Source of the DNA: an uncultured Marinilabiliales bacterium
GTDB lineage: Bacteria > Bacteroidota > Bacteroidia > Bacteroidales > BM520
DNA: 20,354 nt
NCBI GenBank assembly: GCA_937877575.1
Contig: CALFIZ010000247.1
Span: 1-20,354, forward strand
Direction of reading: 5' to 3'
In this document: positions 1 through 7,057 of the stretch, piece by piece
Position numbering within the stretch: the stretch's first letter is position 1
Layout: each line of letters opens with the position of its first letter
Notes under the pieces: generated by a model
Databases searched by the model: none
What the model was told of the DNA's origin: nothing
Seen by the model: the letters and a program-made list of their open reading frames with translations, nothing else
Made by a program: the position numbers and the translations under genes

Positions 1-948
1 TCTATATTAATTATTGGTAGTGCAGGCCAAATTGGTTCTGAACTTACACGCGAACTTAGAAATAGATATGGCAACGATAATGTAGTCGCTACCGATATTG
101 CTCCTGAAAAATTCAAAGATGAACTCAGGTCAGGTCCTATTGAGGCTCTTGATATATTAGACACTCAGAGACTTGCCGACTTAGTGCGCAAATATAAGAT
201 TGACACGATCTATAACCTTGCAGCTCTCCTTTCAGCCACTGCAGAGGCAAAGCCACAGCTTGCCTGGAAAATAGGTCTTTACGGACATTTCGGCGTCCTC
301 GAAGTCGCCCGTGAATTAGGGACGGCTGTCTTCTTCCCAAGCTCAATCGGCTCCTTCGGTCCGACAACCCCGCATGACGACACACCTCAGGATGTTATCC
401 AACGTCCTAACACAATGTACGGTGTGACAAAAGTTTCCGCTGAATTGCTCGGTGACTACTACTACAAAAGATTCGGTGTCGATAACCGCGGCGTGAGATT
501 CCCGGGCATCATTTCCAACGTGACACTTCCGGGCGGCGGAACAACCGATTATGCAGTTGAAATCTATTATGCCGCAGTTCAGACCGGCAAGTTTACCTGT
601 CCTCTCAAAGCCGGCACATTCCTTGACATGATGTATATGCCGGATGCCCTTCATGCTGCCATCAGCATTATGGAAGCCGATCCCGACAAACTCATCCACC
701 ACAATGGCTTCAATGTGACTGCAATGAGTTTCGACCCTGAAATCATCTACAAGGCTATTAAAAAACGCATCCCTGATTTCGTTATGGACTATGACGTCGA
801 ACCCATTAAACAAGGTATCGCCGACTCATGGCCTAATAAGATGGACGACAGTGCCGCTCGTGAAGAATGGGGCTGGAAGCCTAACTGGGACCTTGACAGC
901 ATGACCGACGATATGCTGAAAGTCTTGTCGGAACGTTATAAAAAATAA
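1..948 (+). CDS. L-threonine 3-dehydrogenase, SDR (GalE-like) type, 5' partial
   Basis: The reading frame is open from base 1, so the gene enters from outside the window; only the first few codons seem to be missing, because the NAD-binding glycine motif GSAGQIG is already at residues 6-12 of the visible part. The SDR catalytic set is present: a serine pair at 114-115 (PSSIGSFGP) and YGVTK with Tyr140 and Lys144. The stretch after it, with RFPGIIS, PGGGTTDYAVEIYY and FLDMMYMPDAL, is what I recognise from the short-chain (UDP-galactose-epimerase-like) L-threonine dehydrogenases of Bacteroidetes, which oxidise L-threonine to 2-amino-3-ketobutyrate with NAD+ in the cytoplasm. The partner gene for the next step (kbl, glycine C-acetyltransferase) is not in the window. 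A generic NAD-dependent epimerase is the alternative. The gene ends 18 bases before a strong hairpin terminator. Confidence 0.85.
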   Translation, partial: SILIIGSAGQIGSELTRELRNRYGNDNVVATDIAPEKFKDELRSGPIEALDILDTQRLADLVRKYKIDTIYNLAALLSATAEAKPQLAWKIGLYGHFGVLEVARELGTAVFFPSSIGSFGPTTPHDDTPQDVIQRPNTMYGVTKVSAELLGDYYYKRFGVDNRGVRFPGIISNVTLPGGGTTDYAVEIYYAAVQTGKFTCPLKAGTFLDMMYMPDALHAAISIMEADPDKLIHHNGFNVTAMSFDPEIIYKAIKKRIPDFVMDYDVEPIKQGIADSWPNKMDDSAAREEWGWKPNWDLDSMTDDMLKVLSERYKK

Positions 949-966
949 ATAAGTATATCACCCAAC

Positions 967-994
967 AAAAAAGCCGCTTCAGAGCGGCTTTTTT
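967..994. terminator. Bidirectional intrinsic terminator between the threonine dehydrogenase gene and lpxB
   Basis: A perfect 12-base-pair stem (967-978 with 983-994) has a 4-base loop. It starts with six A and ends with six T, so it forms a GC-rich hairpin followed by a U tract on either strand. It serves the two convergent genes. The lpxB stop codon (979-981 on the minus strand) lies in the loop, so the last codons of lpxB form one arm of the stem. Confidence 0.9.
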
Positions 995-2072
995 GTTATC
1001 TCTTCGGCAACTCTTTCAGATGTTCCCTTATTCCCTAACCTTGCACTTAACTCGTCATATCCATTCATCATATCATTCACATATTCAGTATCATAAAGCA
1101 ATTTTTGCATCTCGTCGGAGATACTGCCGACATTACAGCCACTTTGTATCAGCTCCCTTACAAGCTGTTGGTCAAGAATAAGGTTAACCAAGGAAATGTA
1201 TCTGACTCTTGTAAGCAGCCTTGCAATAGCGTATGTTATGCCGCCGGTCTTATAACAAACCACTTGGGGCACTTTGAACAATGCGGTCTCCAAGGTGGCC
1301 GTACCGCTTGTCACAAGCGCAACCGCTGATTGTGACAGCACATCATACGTCTTGTCAAACACCAATTGCACATTGGCGGGAATTGAACCGCCGCACACAC
1401 TTTCATAATAATCCTTCCCATGAACCGACATGGCTGCGATAATGAACTGCTGATTCGGGAAACGCCTTGCCACCTCGACGAATACGGGAAGCATCCTCTG
1501 TATCTCCGACTTCCTCGACCCAGGCAGCAACGCAATCTCCTCATTCCTGTCTCCTTCCACCTTCCACCTGTCACCTATTTCATCCAATAAAGGATGCCCG
1601 AAATATTTGACGTTGACCCCGTAACGCTCATAGAAATCCTTCTCAAAAGGCAGAATCGGTATCATCAGGTCAACATTACGTTTTATCTGATAGACACGTG
1701 ACCTGTTCCATGCCCATATCTGAGGGGAAATATAAAAGACAACCTTATACCCTGAATTATGTGCAAACTCTGCTATCCTGAGGTTGAATCCGGGATAGTC
1801 TATCAGAATGATGACATCCGGGTTATAACTCTTAATATCAGATTACAATACTTTAAAAGACCAAGTATTTTCGGCAGCGACAAGAAGACCTCCCAAAATC
1901 CCATGAAAGACATTTCATCAAGATGCCTTACCATGGAGGCGCCTTCCTTTTCGAGACGCTCACCGCCCCATGCCCTCACCTGTGCTTCAGGATCTTTCAC
2001 AAAAATATCATGTACAAGATTGGCACCGTGCATATCGCCTGATGCTTCCCCTGCTATCACATAATATTTCAT
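979..2072 (-). pseudogene. lpxB: Lipid-A-disaccharide synthase LpxB, split by a one-base frameshift
   Basis: LpxB joins UDP-2,3-diacylglucosamine and lipid X to make the lipid A disaccharide at the inner membrane face. The N-terminal part, from the ATG at 2072, has the family's opening (YVIAGEASGDMHGANL) and reads to LLKYC, then drifts into a short non-homologous tail with a stop at 1803-1805. The rest continues in the -1 frame from about 1842: SDIKSYNPDV, ILIDYPGFNLRIAEF, YISPQIWAWNRSRVYQIKR, ILPFEKDFYERYGV, then GSRKSEIQRMLP, and GTATLETALFKVPQVVCYK to the stop at 979. With one base restored at 1843-1844 the product would be 364 residues, close to the usual LpxB size, with no other lesion. 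So this is either a sequencing or assembly error or a very recent mutation. The gene starts 9 bases after surE and ends inside the shared terminator. Confidence 0.88.
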
Positions 2073-2081
2073 AATTCAGTA

Positions 2082-2870
2082 TTAAATGACATCAATGCCT
2101 AACAACGAACCCAACATCTTCTTATGTTCGTAAAAAGTAATATCTATTTTAAGCGGCACGATGGAGACATACCCGTCTGCAAGAACCTTGATTTCGCTAT
2201 CGGACTTCAAATCCTTTTCATCATAAAAACCTGTAATCCAATAATATGGAATGTTAACTCCCGGTCGCATCCTTTTCTCATACACCTCATTCCATTTCCC
2301 TTGCGACAAACTGCAGACCTTCATACCCTTTATTCCGCCTTCAGGCTTATATGGGAGATTAACGGTCAGACAAAAACCTTTGGGCAACGTATTGATGTTA
2401 TCCAACACTTTCCCCAAAATACAGTCTATATATTCCACCGTCTCGCTGAAATCAGCATCAGGAGTGTAACTGCAGAGGGAAAAGCCTATGGACGGGATGC
2501 CTTCTATTGCTGCATCTATGGCTATTCCCACGGTCCCTGAATAAAAGACATTGGTGCCGACATTTGTGCCGTGATTGATGCCGGAAATGACAAGGCTCGG
2601 GGTTCGGTCTGCAACTGCCTTCATAGCCATTTTCGAACAATCCACCGGAGTTCCGTTGCAGGAAAAGAATCTTACACCGGGTTCTTCACTGACGAGTTTC
2701 AGTTTCATTGGGTCGGCTACAGTCATGGCATGACTTTTCCCTGACTGTTCCGTATCAGGGGCGACAGCAATGACATCGCCATGTTTTTTTGCAATATCTA
2801 TCAGTGTCCTGATACCCTTTGCATGAACTCCATCATCGTTGGATATTACTATCAGTGGTCGTTTATTCAT
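2082..2870 (-). CDS. surE: 5'/3'-nucleotidase SurE
   Basis: SurE is a cytoplasmic metal-dependent phosphatase that removes phosphate from nucleoside 5'- and 3'-monophosphates. The 262-residue protein has the family's N-terminal metal site ISNDDG with Asp12 and Asp13, Ser43 in APDTEQSGKSHAMT, and the SGINHGTN loop at 96-103 with Asn99; FYSGTVGIAIDAAIEGIPSIGFS is also typical. Length is normal for the family. Its ATG lies inside the last codons of maf (8-base overlap, ATGAATAA), indicating translational coupling, and lpxB follows after 9 bases. Confidence 0.95.
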   Translation of the reverse strand: MNKRPLIVISNDDGVHAKGIRTLIDIAKKHGDVIAVAPDTEQSGKSHAMTVADPMKLKLVSEEPGVRFFSCNGTPVDCSKMAMKAVADRTPSLVISGINHGTNVGTNVFYSGTVGIAIDAAIEGIPSIGFSLCSYTPDADFSETVEYIDCILGKVLDNINTLPKGFCLTVNLPYKPEGGIKGMKVCSLSQGKWNEVYEKRMRPGVNIPYYWITGFYDEKDLKSDSEIKVLADGYVSIVPLKIDITFYEHKKMLGSLLGIDVI

Positions 2871-3453
2871 AATGTTTGAGGAATAATTTCAGATGAGCAT
2901 ACAGTTTTTCAGTAGGCAGTCCCATCACGTTATAGTATGAGCCCTCGATTTTTTCGATACCGATTGCGCCTATCCATTCCTGTATTCCGTATGCACCGGC
3001 CTTGTCTATCGGATTATAGCGTGATATGTAGTAATCTATGTCATCTTCCGACAACCTGCTGAATTTCACCTTAGTGATATCATAAAATGTGTCTTGGTAT
3101 CTCTTATCGGCTATACATACACCTGAGACCACTTCGTGTGAGGCACCTGAAAGAGCCTGCAGCATTTCCTTTTCAACAATCTTGTCAATTGGTTTTACAA
3201 GTATCTGATTGTTAAGAAGGACTATAGTGTCAGCCGTAATTACTATATCGTTGTCATCAATATTTTTCATAATAGCATCGCTTTTCTGTTTAGCGAGATC
3301 AGCGACTGCTTCGTAAGGGGTCAGGTCCTCACAGAGGACTTCCTGGTTGTCGCTCAAAGCACAGATGAAAGGGATATCCATCAATGAAAGCAACTGTTTC
3401 CTTCTCGGTGAGCCGGAGGCAAGTATGATTCTTTTATCTTTCAGTTCAAGCAT
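2863..3453 (-). CDS. maf: Maf family nucleoside triphosphate pyrophosphatase (YhdE type)
   Basis: Maf proteins hydrolyse nucleotides such as dTTP and UTP to monophosphates and act as house-cleaning enzymes in the cytoplasm. The 196-residue product has the N-terminal ILASGSPRR phosphate-binding motif (residues 10-18), VITADTIV around residues 71-78 with the catalytic Asp75, DKAGAYGIQ at 150-158 and EGSYYNVMGLP at 170-180. These are the family signatures, and the TADTIV and DKAGAYGIQ forms fit the YhdE subgroup. The lysine segment reads VKPID rather than the more common GKP. The gene lies 22 bases after kdsC and overlaps surE by 8 bases. Confidence 0.93.
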   Translation of the reverse strand: MLELKDKRIILASGSPRRKQLLSLMDIPFICALSDNQEVLCEDLTPYEAVADLAKQKSDAIMKNIDDNDIVITADTIVLLNNQILVKPIDKIVEKEMLQALSGASHEVVSGVCIADKRYQDTFYDITKVKFSRLSEDDIDYYISRYNPIDKAGAYGIQEWIGAIGIEKIEGSYYNVMGLPTEKLYAHLKLFLKHYE

Positions 3454-3475
3454 TGTCCATTTTTAAATTATGATG

Positions 3476-3994
3476 TTACCAATGAAAAGCGCCGTCGTTC
3501 ATCCATTTGCCCTGAACTGTCAGCACTTGTTCTATTACGTCTCTTACTGCACCGTTACCGCCACGGAAAGGCGATATGTAATCAGCCACAGCCTTAATCT
3601 CGTGGCTTGCATTGGCGGGACAGGCTCCGATGCCCGCCTTTACAACCACCTCATAATCAGGTATGTCATCGCCCATATACAAGACTTCATCTGCACTGAG
3701 ACCGTTTTCATCAAGATAGTCATTGAAAGCATCGAGTTTATATGAAACACCCAAGATTACATCGGTTATCCCCAAGCCATTCATACGTCTCCGCATACTC
3801 TCTCCGGTGCCACCCGACAGAACTGCAACCTTATATCCGTTCAAAATGGCATGATGCAGACTATAACCATCCTTTACGTTTGATTTCCTCAGACCTTCAC
3901 CGTCGGGCAAAATATAAATGCTTCCGTCGGAGAGAACTCCGTCATAATCAAACACAAAACATTTAATCTTATGTATATTGGCTAAACTTTTCAT
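3476..3994 (-). CDS. kdsC: 3-deoxy-D-manno-octulosonate 8-phosphate phosphatase KdsC (HAD family)
   Basis: KdsC dephosphorylates Kdo-8-phosphate to Kdo, the sugar that links lipid A to core in LPS. I take the ATG at 3994 (product 172 residues, MKSLANIHKIKCFVFDYDG); an upstream in-frame start at 4021 would add nine residues that look unconserved and would lie within the preceding hairpin. HAD motifs in order: FDYDGVLSDG (15-24, nucleophile Asp16 and acid/base Asp18), VLSGG (58-62), Lys86, GDDIPD (108-113). The C-terminal GGNGAVRDVIEQVL matches the small tetrameric cap-less KdsC type. The Kdo role agrees with lpxB in the same unit. Confidence 0.9.
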   Translation of the reverse strand: MKSLANIHKIKCFVFDYDGVLSDGSIYILPDGEGLRKSNVKDGYSLHHAILNGYKVAVLSGGTGESMRRRMNGLGITDVILGVSYKLDAFNDYLDENGLSADEVLYMGDDIPDYEVVVKAGIGACPANASHEIKAVADYISPFRGGNGAVRDVIEQVLTVQGKWMNDGAFHW

Positions 3995-4016
3995 AGAATA
4001 ATTGTTACACAAACAA

Positions 4017-4050
4017 GACAAGGAGACAACAAAAACTGTGCCTCCTTGTC
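4017..4050. terminator. Hairpin between rpmH and kdsC, possible weak terminator or attenuator
   Basis: A perfect 9-base-pair inverted repeat, GACAAGGAG (4017-4025) with CTCCTTGTC (4042-4050), has a 16-base loop; G-U pairs could extend it by one pair on each side in the minus-strand transcript. It starts 27 bases after the rpmH stop. The sequence after it on the minus strand is only moderately T-rich (TTGTTTGTG), so full termination is doubtful; partial termination would give more rpmH than kdsC mRNA. Confidence 0.5.
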
Positions 4051-4077
4051 CTATTCATTTATTTAATGACGAGTATT

Positions 4078-4233
4078 TTATTTACCGCCTCTTTCTGAAG
4101 ATACAGTCAGTTTCTTTCTGCCGACAGCTCTTCTGTGTGCCAACACCTTTCTTCCTTCTACAGTTGACATTCTGTGACGGAAACCGTGTTTGTTGATTCT
4201 CTTACGTCTCGATGGTTGAAATGTCCTTTTCAT
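4078..4233 (-). CDS. rpmH: Large ribosomal subunit protein bL34
   Basis: This 51-residue, very basic protein begins MKRTFQPSRRKRINKHGF and continues with RHRMSTVEGRKVLAHRRAVGRKKL, the conserved body of bL34, a structural protein of the 50S subunit. The length is the family norm plus a short C-terminal tail (SSERGGK). The ATG at 4233 lies 16-22 bases after a promoter-like TATCTTTG box. The gene is the first of the unit continuing into kdsC, maf, surE and lpxB, and it is not next to rnpA, its usual partner in many other bacteria. Confidence 0.97.
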   Translation of the reverse strand: MKRTFQPSRRKRINKHGFRHRMSTVEGRKVLAHRRAVGRKKLTVSSERGGK

Positions 4234-4254
4234 ATCGTTTCAAATTTTGAGGTG

Positions 4255-4283
4255 CAAAGATAGGCTTTTTTTTCAAAAACAAA
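4255..4283 (-). promoter_or_regulatory. Bacteroidetes-type promoter for rpmH
   Basis: On the minus strand, TATCTTTG (4262-4255) matches the Bacteroidetes -7 consensus TAnnTTTG, and TTTG (4283-4280) lies 17 bases upstream as a -33 element. It sits in the 78-base gap between pepD and rpmH and implies a short leader before the rpmH ATG at 4233. This is a consensus match, not a mapped start site. Confidence 0.65.
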
Positions 4284-4311
4284 GCTATTTTGCACATTTT
4301 TTTCTAATTCT

Positions 4312-5784
4312 CTATTTTTCAGGGATATTCTTCAACAAAGTACACAGAAAATCATAAAAAACGCCCACGGATTTGATGTTAACTCTTTCATCAGGGCTAT
4401 GAGGATGCTCCAAAGTAGGACCAAATGACATCATATCCCAGTTAGGATATTTGGCTCCGAGGATAGCACATTCGAGACCTGCATGAACCGCTGTAATCTT
4501 CGGCTCCTTGTTGAATTCTTTCTTATAAACTTCATGTGCTAACTTTACGATGGCTGAGTCTGCATTAGGCTTCCAGCCCGGATAAGCGCCGTCGAAGCAG
4601 GTTTCGGCTCCGGCAAGTTCAAAGGCAGCACCTATATTGGCTGCAAGAGCTTCCTTGGAAGAGTCAACGGAACTTCTGAGCAGACACTTCACCTCGATAT
4701 TGCCGACACCGCCCTTGATTGATGACTTGACAATGGCAAGATTGCTTGATGTTTCAACGATACCCGGCATTTCCTTGCTCATTCTTATGACCCCGTTCTG
4801 ACATGCGATGATACTGCGGATGAGCCTCATCTGTACAGGGTTGTTAATCATAAACTTAGGCATCTTAACCGGTGTGAGCTTGATTTCAATATGGTCTTCC
4901 ACCGCGCCGAGTTCGTTGTTGACCATGCCCTCATATCTTGCCACACATTTCATGATGGCGTCAACTTTGTTCTCAGGGACGAGAACCGTTGAGAAAGCCT
5001 CTCTCGGGATTGCGTTTCTCAAGCCATCGACCATAACATCGGCAAGCTGTATCTTCCATTGTTTTTTAGCCATGTTGAGATAACGGAACATTATCTTAAT
5101 CGCATTGCCTCTGCCCAAATTGATATCCATGCCTGAGTGTCCGCCCTTAAGTCCCTTTACACTGAGTGTGAATGACTTATATCCCTTTGGAACAGGCTGT
5201 GGCTTGAATTTGAAGTCGATGTTTGCATCAAGACCGCCGGCGCAGCCCATGAAAAATTCACCTTCTGTCTCCGAATCAAGGTTGAGAAGTATATCACCTT
5301 TCAGAACGCCCGGTTTCAAACCGTTTGCACCATCCATACCCGTTTCTTCGGTAGCTGTGAAAAGTGCCTCCAATGGTCCGTGTTCCAAAGTCTTTGATTC
5401 GAGTATGGCCATAATTGCAGCATCTCCCATACCGTTATCGGAGCCGAGAGTGGTGCCTCTTGCCTTTACCCATTCACCATCTATATAAGCATCGATAGGG
5501 TCTTTTGTGAAGTCATGAACGACGTCGCTGTTCTTCTGAGGCACCATATCGACATGTGCCTGAAGGATGACGCCCATCTTGTTTTCCATGCCTTTGGTTG
5601 CAGGCTTGCGGATAATCACATTGCCGGCTTTGTCCTTTATAGTTTCGAGGTTAAGTTCCTTACCGAACTTCACCAGATAATCCTCAACTTCCTTTTCGTG
5701 TCCTGACGGACGTGGAATTTGCGTCAAACTGTAGAAGTGCTTCCACACTTCCTTTGGCTCTAATTTTTTTATTTCTTCTGACAT
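4312..5784 (-). CDS. pepD: Xaa-His (aminoacyl-histidine) dipeptidase, M20C family
   Basis: PepD is a cytosolic di-zinc peptidase that cleaves dipeptides such as beta-Ala-His (carnosine). The 490-residue length is normal for the family. The metal and catalytic residues are visible in order: His77 and catalytic Asp79 in LQAHVDMVPQ, bridging Asp116 in GSDNGMG, Glu146/Glu147 in TATEETGMDG, Asp170 in LNLDSE, and a C-terminal histidine in the FGPTLEHPHSPDE segment. KGGHSGMDI (213-221) belongs to the inserted lid/dimerisation domain. No signal peptide is seen. The gene starts 12 bases after the dnaN stop, so it is probably read from the dnaN promoter. Confidence 0.95.
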   Translation of the reverse strand: MSEEIKKLEPKEVWKHFYSLTQIPRPSGHEKEVEDYLVKFGKELNLETIKDKAGNVIIRKPATKGMENKMGVILQAHVDMVPQKNSDVVHDFTKDPIDAYIDGEWVKARGTTLGSDNGMGDAAIMAILESKTLEHGPLEALFTATEETGMDGANGLKPGVLKGDILLNLDSETEGEFFMGCAGGLDANIDFKFKPQPVPKGYKSFTLSVKGLKGGHSGMDINLGRGNAIKIMFRYLNMAKKQWKIQLADVMVDGLRNAIPREAFSTVLVPENKVDAIMKCVARYEGMVNNELGAVEDHIEIKLTPVKMPKFMINNPVQMRLIRSIIACQNGVIRMSKEMPGIVETSSNLAIVKSSIKGGVGNIEVKCLLRSSVDSSKEALAANIGAAFELAGAETCFDGAYPGWKPNADSAIVKLAHEVYKKEFNKEPKITAVHAGLECAILGAKYPNWDMMSFGPTLEHPHSPDERVNIKSVGVFYDFLCTLLKNIPEK

Positions 5785-5796
5785 TTTATATTAATT

Positions 5797-6924
5797 TTAA
5801 TAATTGTTCAACATAACAGGGGAAATCAGCATGAACAGCTTCTCGTCAGTTTCACTTTCCTCTATTGGAAGAATTACAGCGGCTCTGTTAGGCTGTGAAA
5901 GCTCTATCCTTACGTTTGAGGTATCAACATGCGTCAGCATTTCCTGGAAGAACTTGGCATTGAAACCGATTACGATATCATTGCCGGTATATTCGCAGGC
6001 AATCTTTTCCTCAGCCTTGTTCGACAAGTCCATATCCTCTCCGGAAATGACCAGGACATTACCGCCTATGCTCATTCTGATCTGATTGGTTGACTGGCTT
6101 ACGAAATAGCCGATACGACGCATAGTGTTCAGCAACTGCACCTTATCAATAATCATACAGTTAGGGTTGTCCTTAGGTATAATCATATTGTAGTTGGGGA
6201 AAGGACTGTTGATGAGTCTGCTGAACATCTTGTAAGTTCCGAATGTGAAGGTGACATTGGTCTTGTTGTATTCAACAGTCACTTCACAGTCTTCATTCTG
6301 AAGAATATTTTTAAGCTGATTGAGAGGTTTCTTCGGGACCACGAAATTAGTCACAGTGTCACCAAAAGAACCTGATTTGGAATACTTTACAAGCTTGTGT
6401 GCATCAGTTGCCACAAAAACCACCTCATTGGGGGTGATATCAAAGAGCACACCTGTAATGCTTGGGCGCAATTCCTCATTGCTTGTTGCAAACAATGTCT
6501 TGGAAATGGCATTCGTCAGTGTTTCGGATGTTAGCCTGATAGTCTCAGCATCAGCAAATTCAGGAAGACGCGGGAACTCCTCACCATTATGACCTGCTAT
6601 ATGGTAATGGCCTTCACCGGCACTGAGTTCCACAGACTGGTTTGTCAAATCAATGGTGAAAGTCATAGGCACATCTGAGAAAGTTCTAAGAACATCCATG
6701 AGCATTTTTGCAGGAACAGCAAAAATGCCATTGCCTTCGCCCATATCAACTTTCATCTCTGATATCATAGTCGTCTCCAGATCCGAAGCAGTCATCTTCA
6801 GTGTATCGCCCTGAAGTTCAAAAAGAAAATCGTCAAGAATAGGCATAGTGTTTCTTGCATTTAGAATGCCGCCTATTGATACCAAATTTTTGAGTAGCAC
6901 ACTACTCGACACAATAAATTTCAT
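5797..6924 (-). CDS. dnaN: DNA polymerase III subunit beta (sliding clamp)
   Basis: The 375-residue protein has the family's opening MKFIVSSSVLLKNLVSIGGIL and NTMPILDDFLFE, the internal three-domain repeat layout, EEFPRLPEF at the end of the first domain, NEELRPSITGVLFDI in the second, and the C-terminal LISPVMLNNY strand that closes the peptide-binding pocket. It forms the ring that tethers replicative polymerase to DNA. It is not next to dnaA or recF here; pepD follows after 12 bases. The upstream gap of 133 bases carries a promoter-like box, so it forms a transcription unit separate from the Bat operon that ends before it. Confidence 0.97.
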   Translation of the reverse strand: MKFIVSSSVLLKNLVSIGGILNARNTMPILDDFLFELQGDTLKMTASDLETTMISEMKVDMGEGNGIFAVPAKMLMDVLRTFSDVPMTFTIDLTNQSVELSAGEGHYHIAGHNGEEFPRLPEFADAETIRLTSETLTNAISKTLFATSNEELRPSITGVLFDITPNEVVFVATDAHKLVKYSKSGSFGDTVTNFVVPKKPLNQLKNILQNEDCEVTVEYNKTNVTFTFGTYKMFSRLINSPFPNYNMIIPKDNPNCMIIDKVQLLNTMRRIGYFVSQSTNQIRMSIGGNVLVISGEDMDLSNKAEEKIACEYTGNDIVIGFNAKFFQEMLTHVDTSNVRIELSQPNRAAVILPIEESETDEKLFMLISPVMLNNY

Positions 6925-6962
6925 ACTATATATTTAATTGATTATTACTATCTTTCATAATC

Positions 6963-7012
6963 TTGTAGTCATGAAAACATATAATATTTCCAAATTACAA
7001 TTCAGACTACAA
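6963..7012. repeat. 8-base inverted repeat in the dnaN upstream region
   Basis: TTGTAGTC (6963-6970) and GACTACAA (7005-7012) form a perfect inverted repeat with 34 bases between. The right arm runs into the putative -7 box of dnaN. It could be an operator or could be chance in an AT-rich stretch; nothing else supports it. Confidence 0.3.
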
Positions 7013-7040
7013 AGGTATGAATATTTATTGATTTTGAAAA
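7010..7040 (-). promoter_or_regulatory. Putative dnaN promoter
   Basis: On the minus strand TACCTTTG (7017-7010) matches the TAnnTTTG -7 consensus, and a TTTT run (7040-7037) is placed 19 bases upstream as a weak -33 element. The dnaN ATG lies about 85 bases downstream. The position, just after the end of batE, supports separate transcription of dnaN-pepD. Confidence 0.5.
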
Positions 7041-7057
7041 CTTCTGACCCGAGTTTT

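Noticed and set aside
343..813. Long minus-strand open frame inside the threonine dehydrogenase gene.
   Set aside because: It is antisense to a clear SDR enzyme with Gly-rich and YxxxK motifs and has no recognisable family features.
1803..1860. Programmed -1 frameshifting in lpxB, because TTTAAAG lies in the correct phase at 1857-1851.
   Set aside because: A -1 slip there meets a TAA stop (1845-1843) two codons later. The shift would have to occur downstream of it, where I see no slippery heptamer, and LpxB is not known to use frameshifting.
4002..4196. Plus-strand open frame across the rpmH region.
   Set aside because: It is the shadow of rpmH, whose bL34 sequence on the minus strand is unmistakable.
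7037..7057. Hairpin AAAACT/AGTTTT after batE as operon terminator.
   Set aside because: The stem is only 6 pairs with a single G-C pair, too weak to call; it also overlaps the dnaN promoter region.
4234..7057. Replication origin near dnaN and rpmH.
   Set aside because: No DnaA-box clusters and no long AT-rich unwinding region in the short spacers; dnaA is not present.
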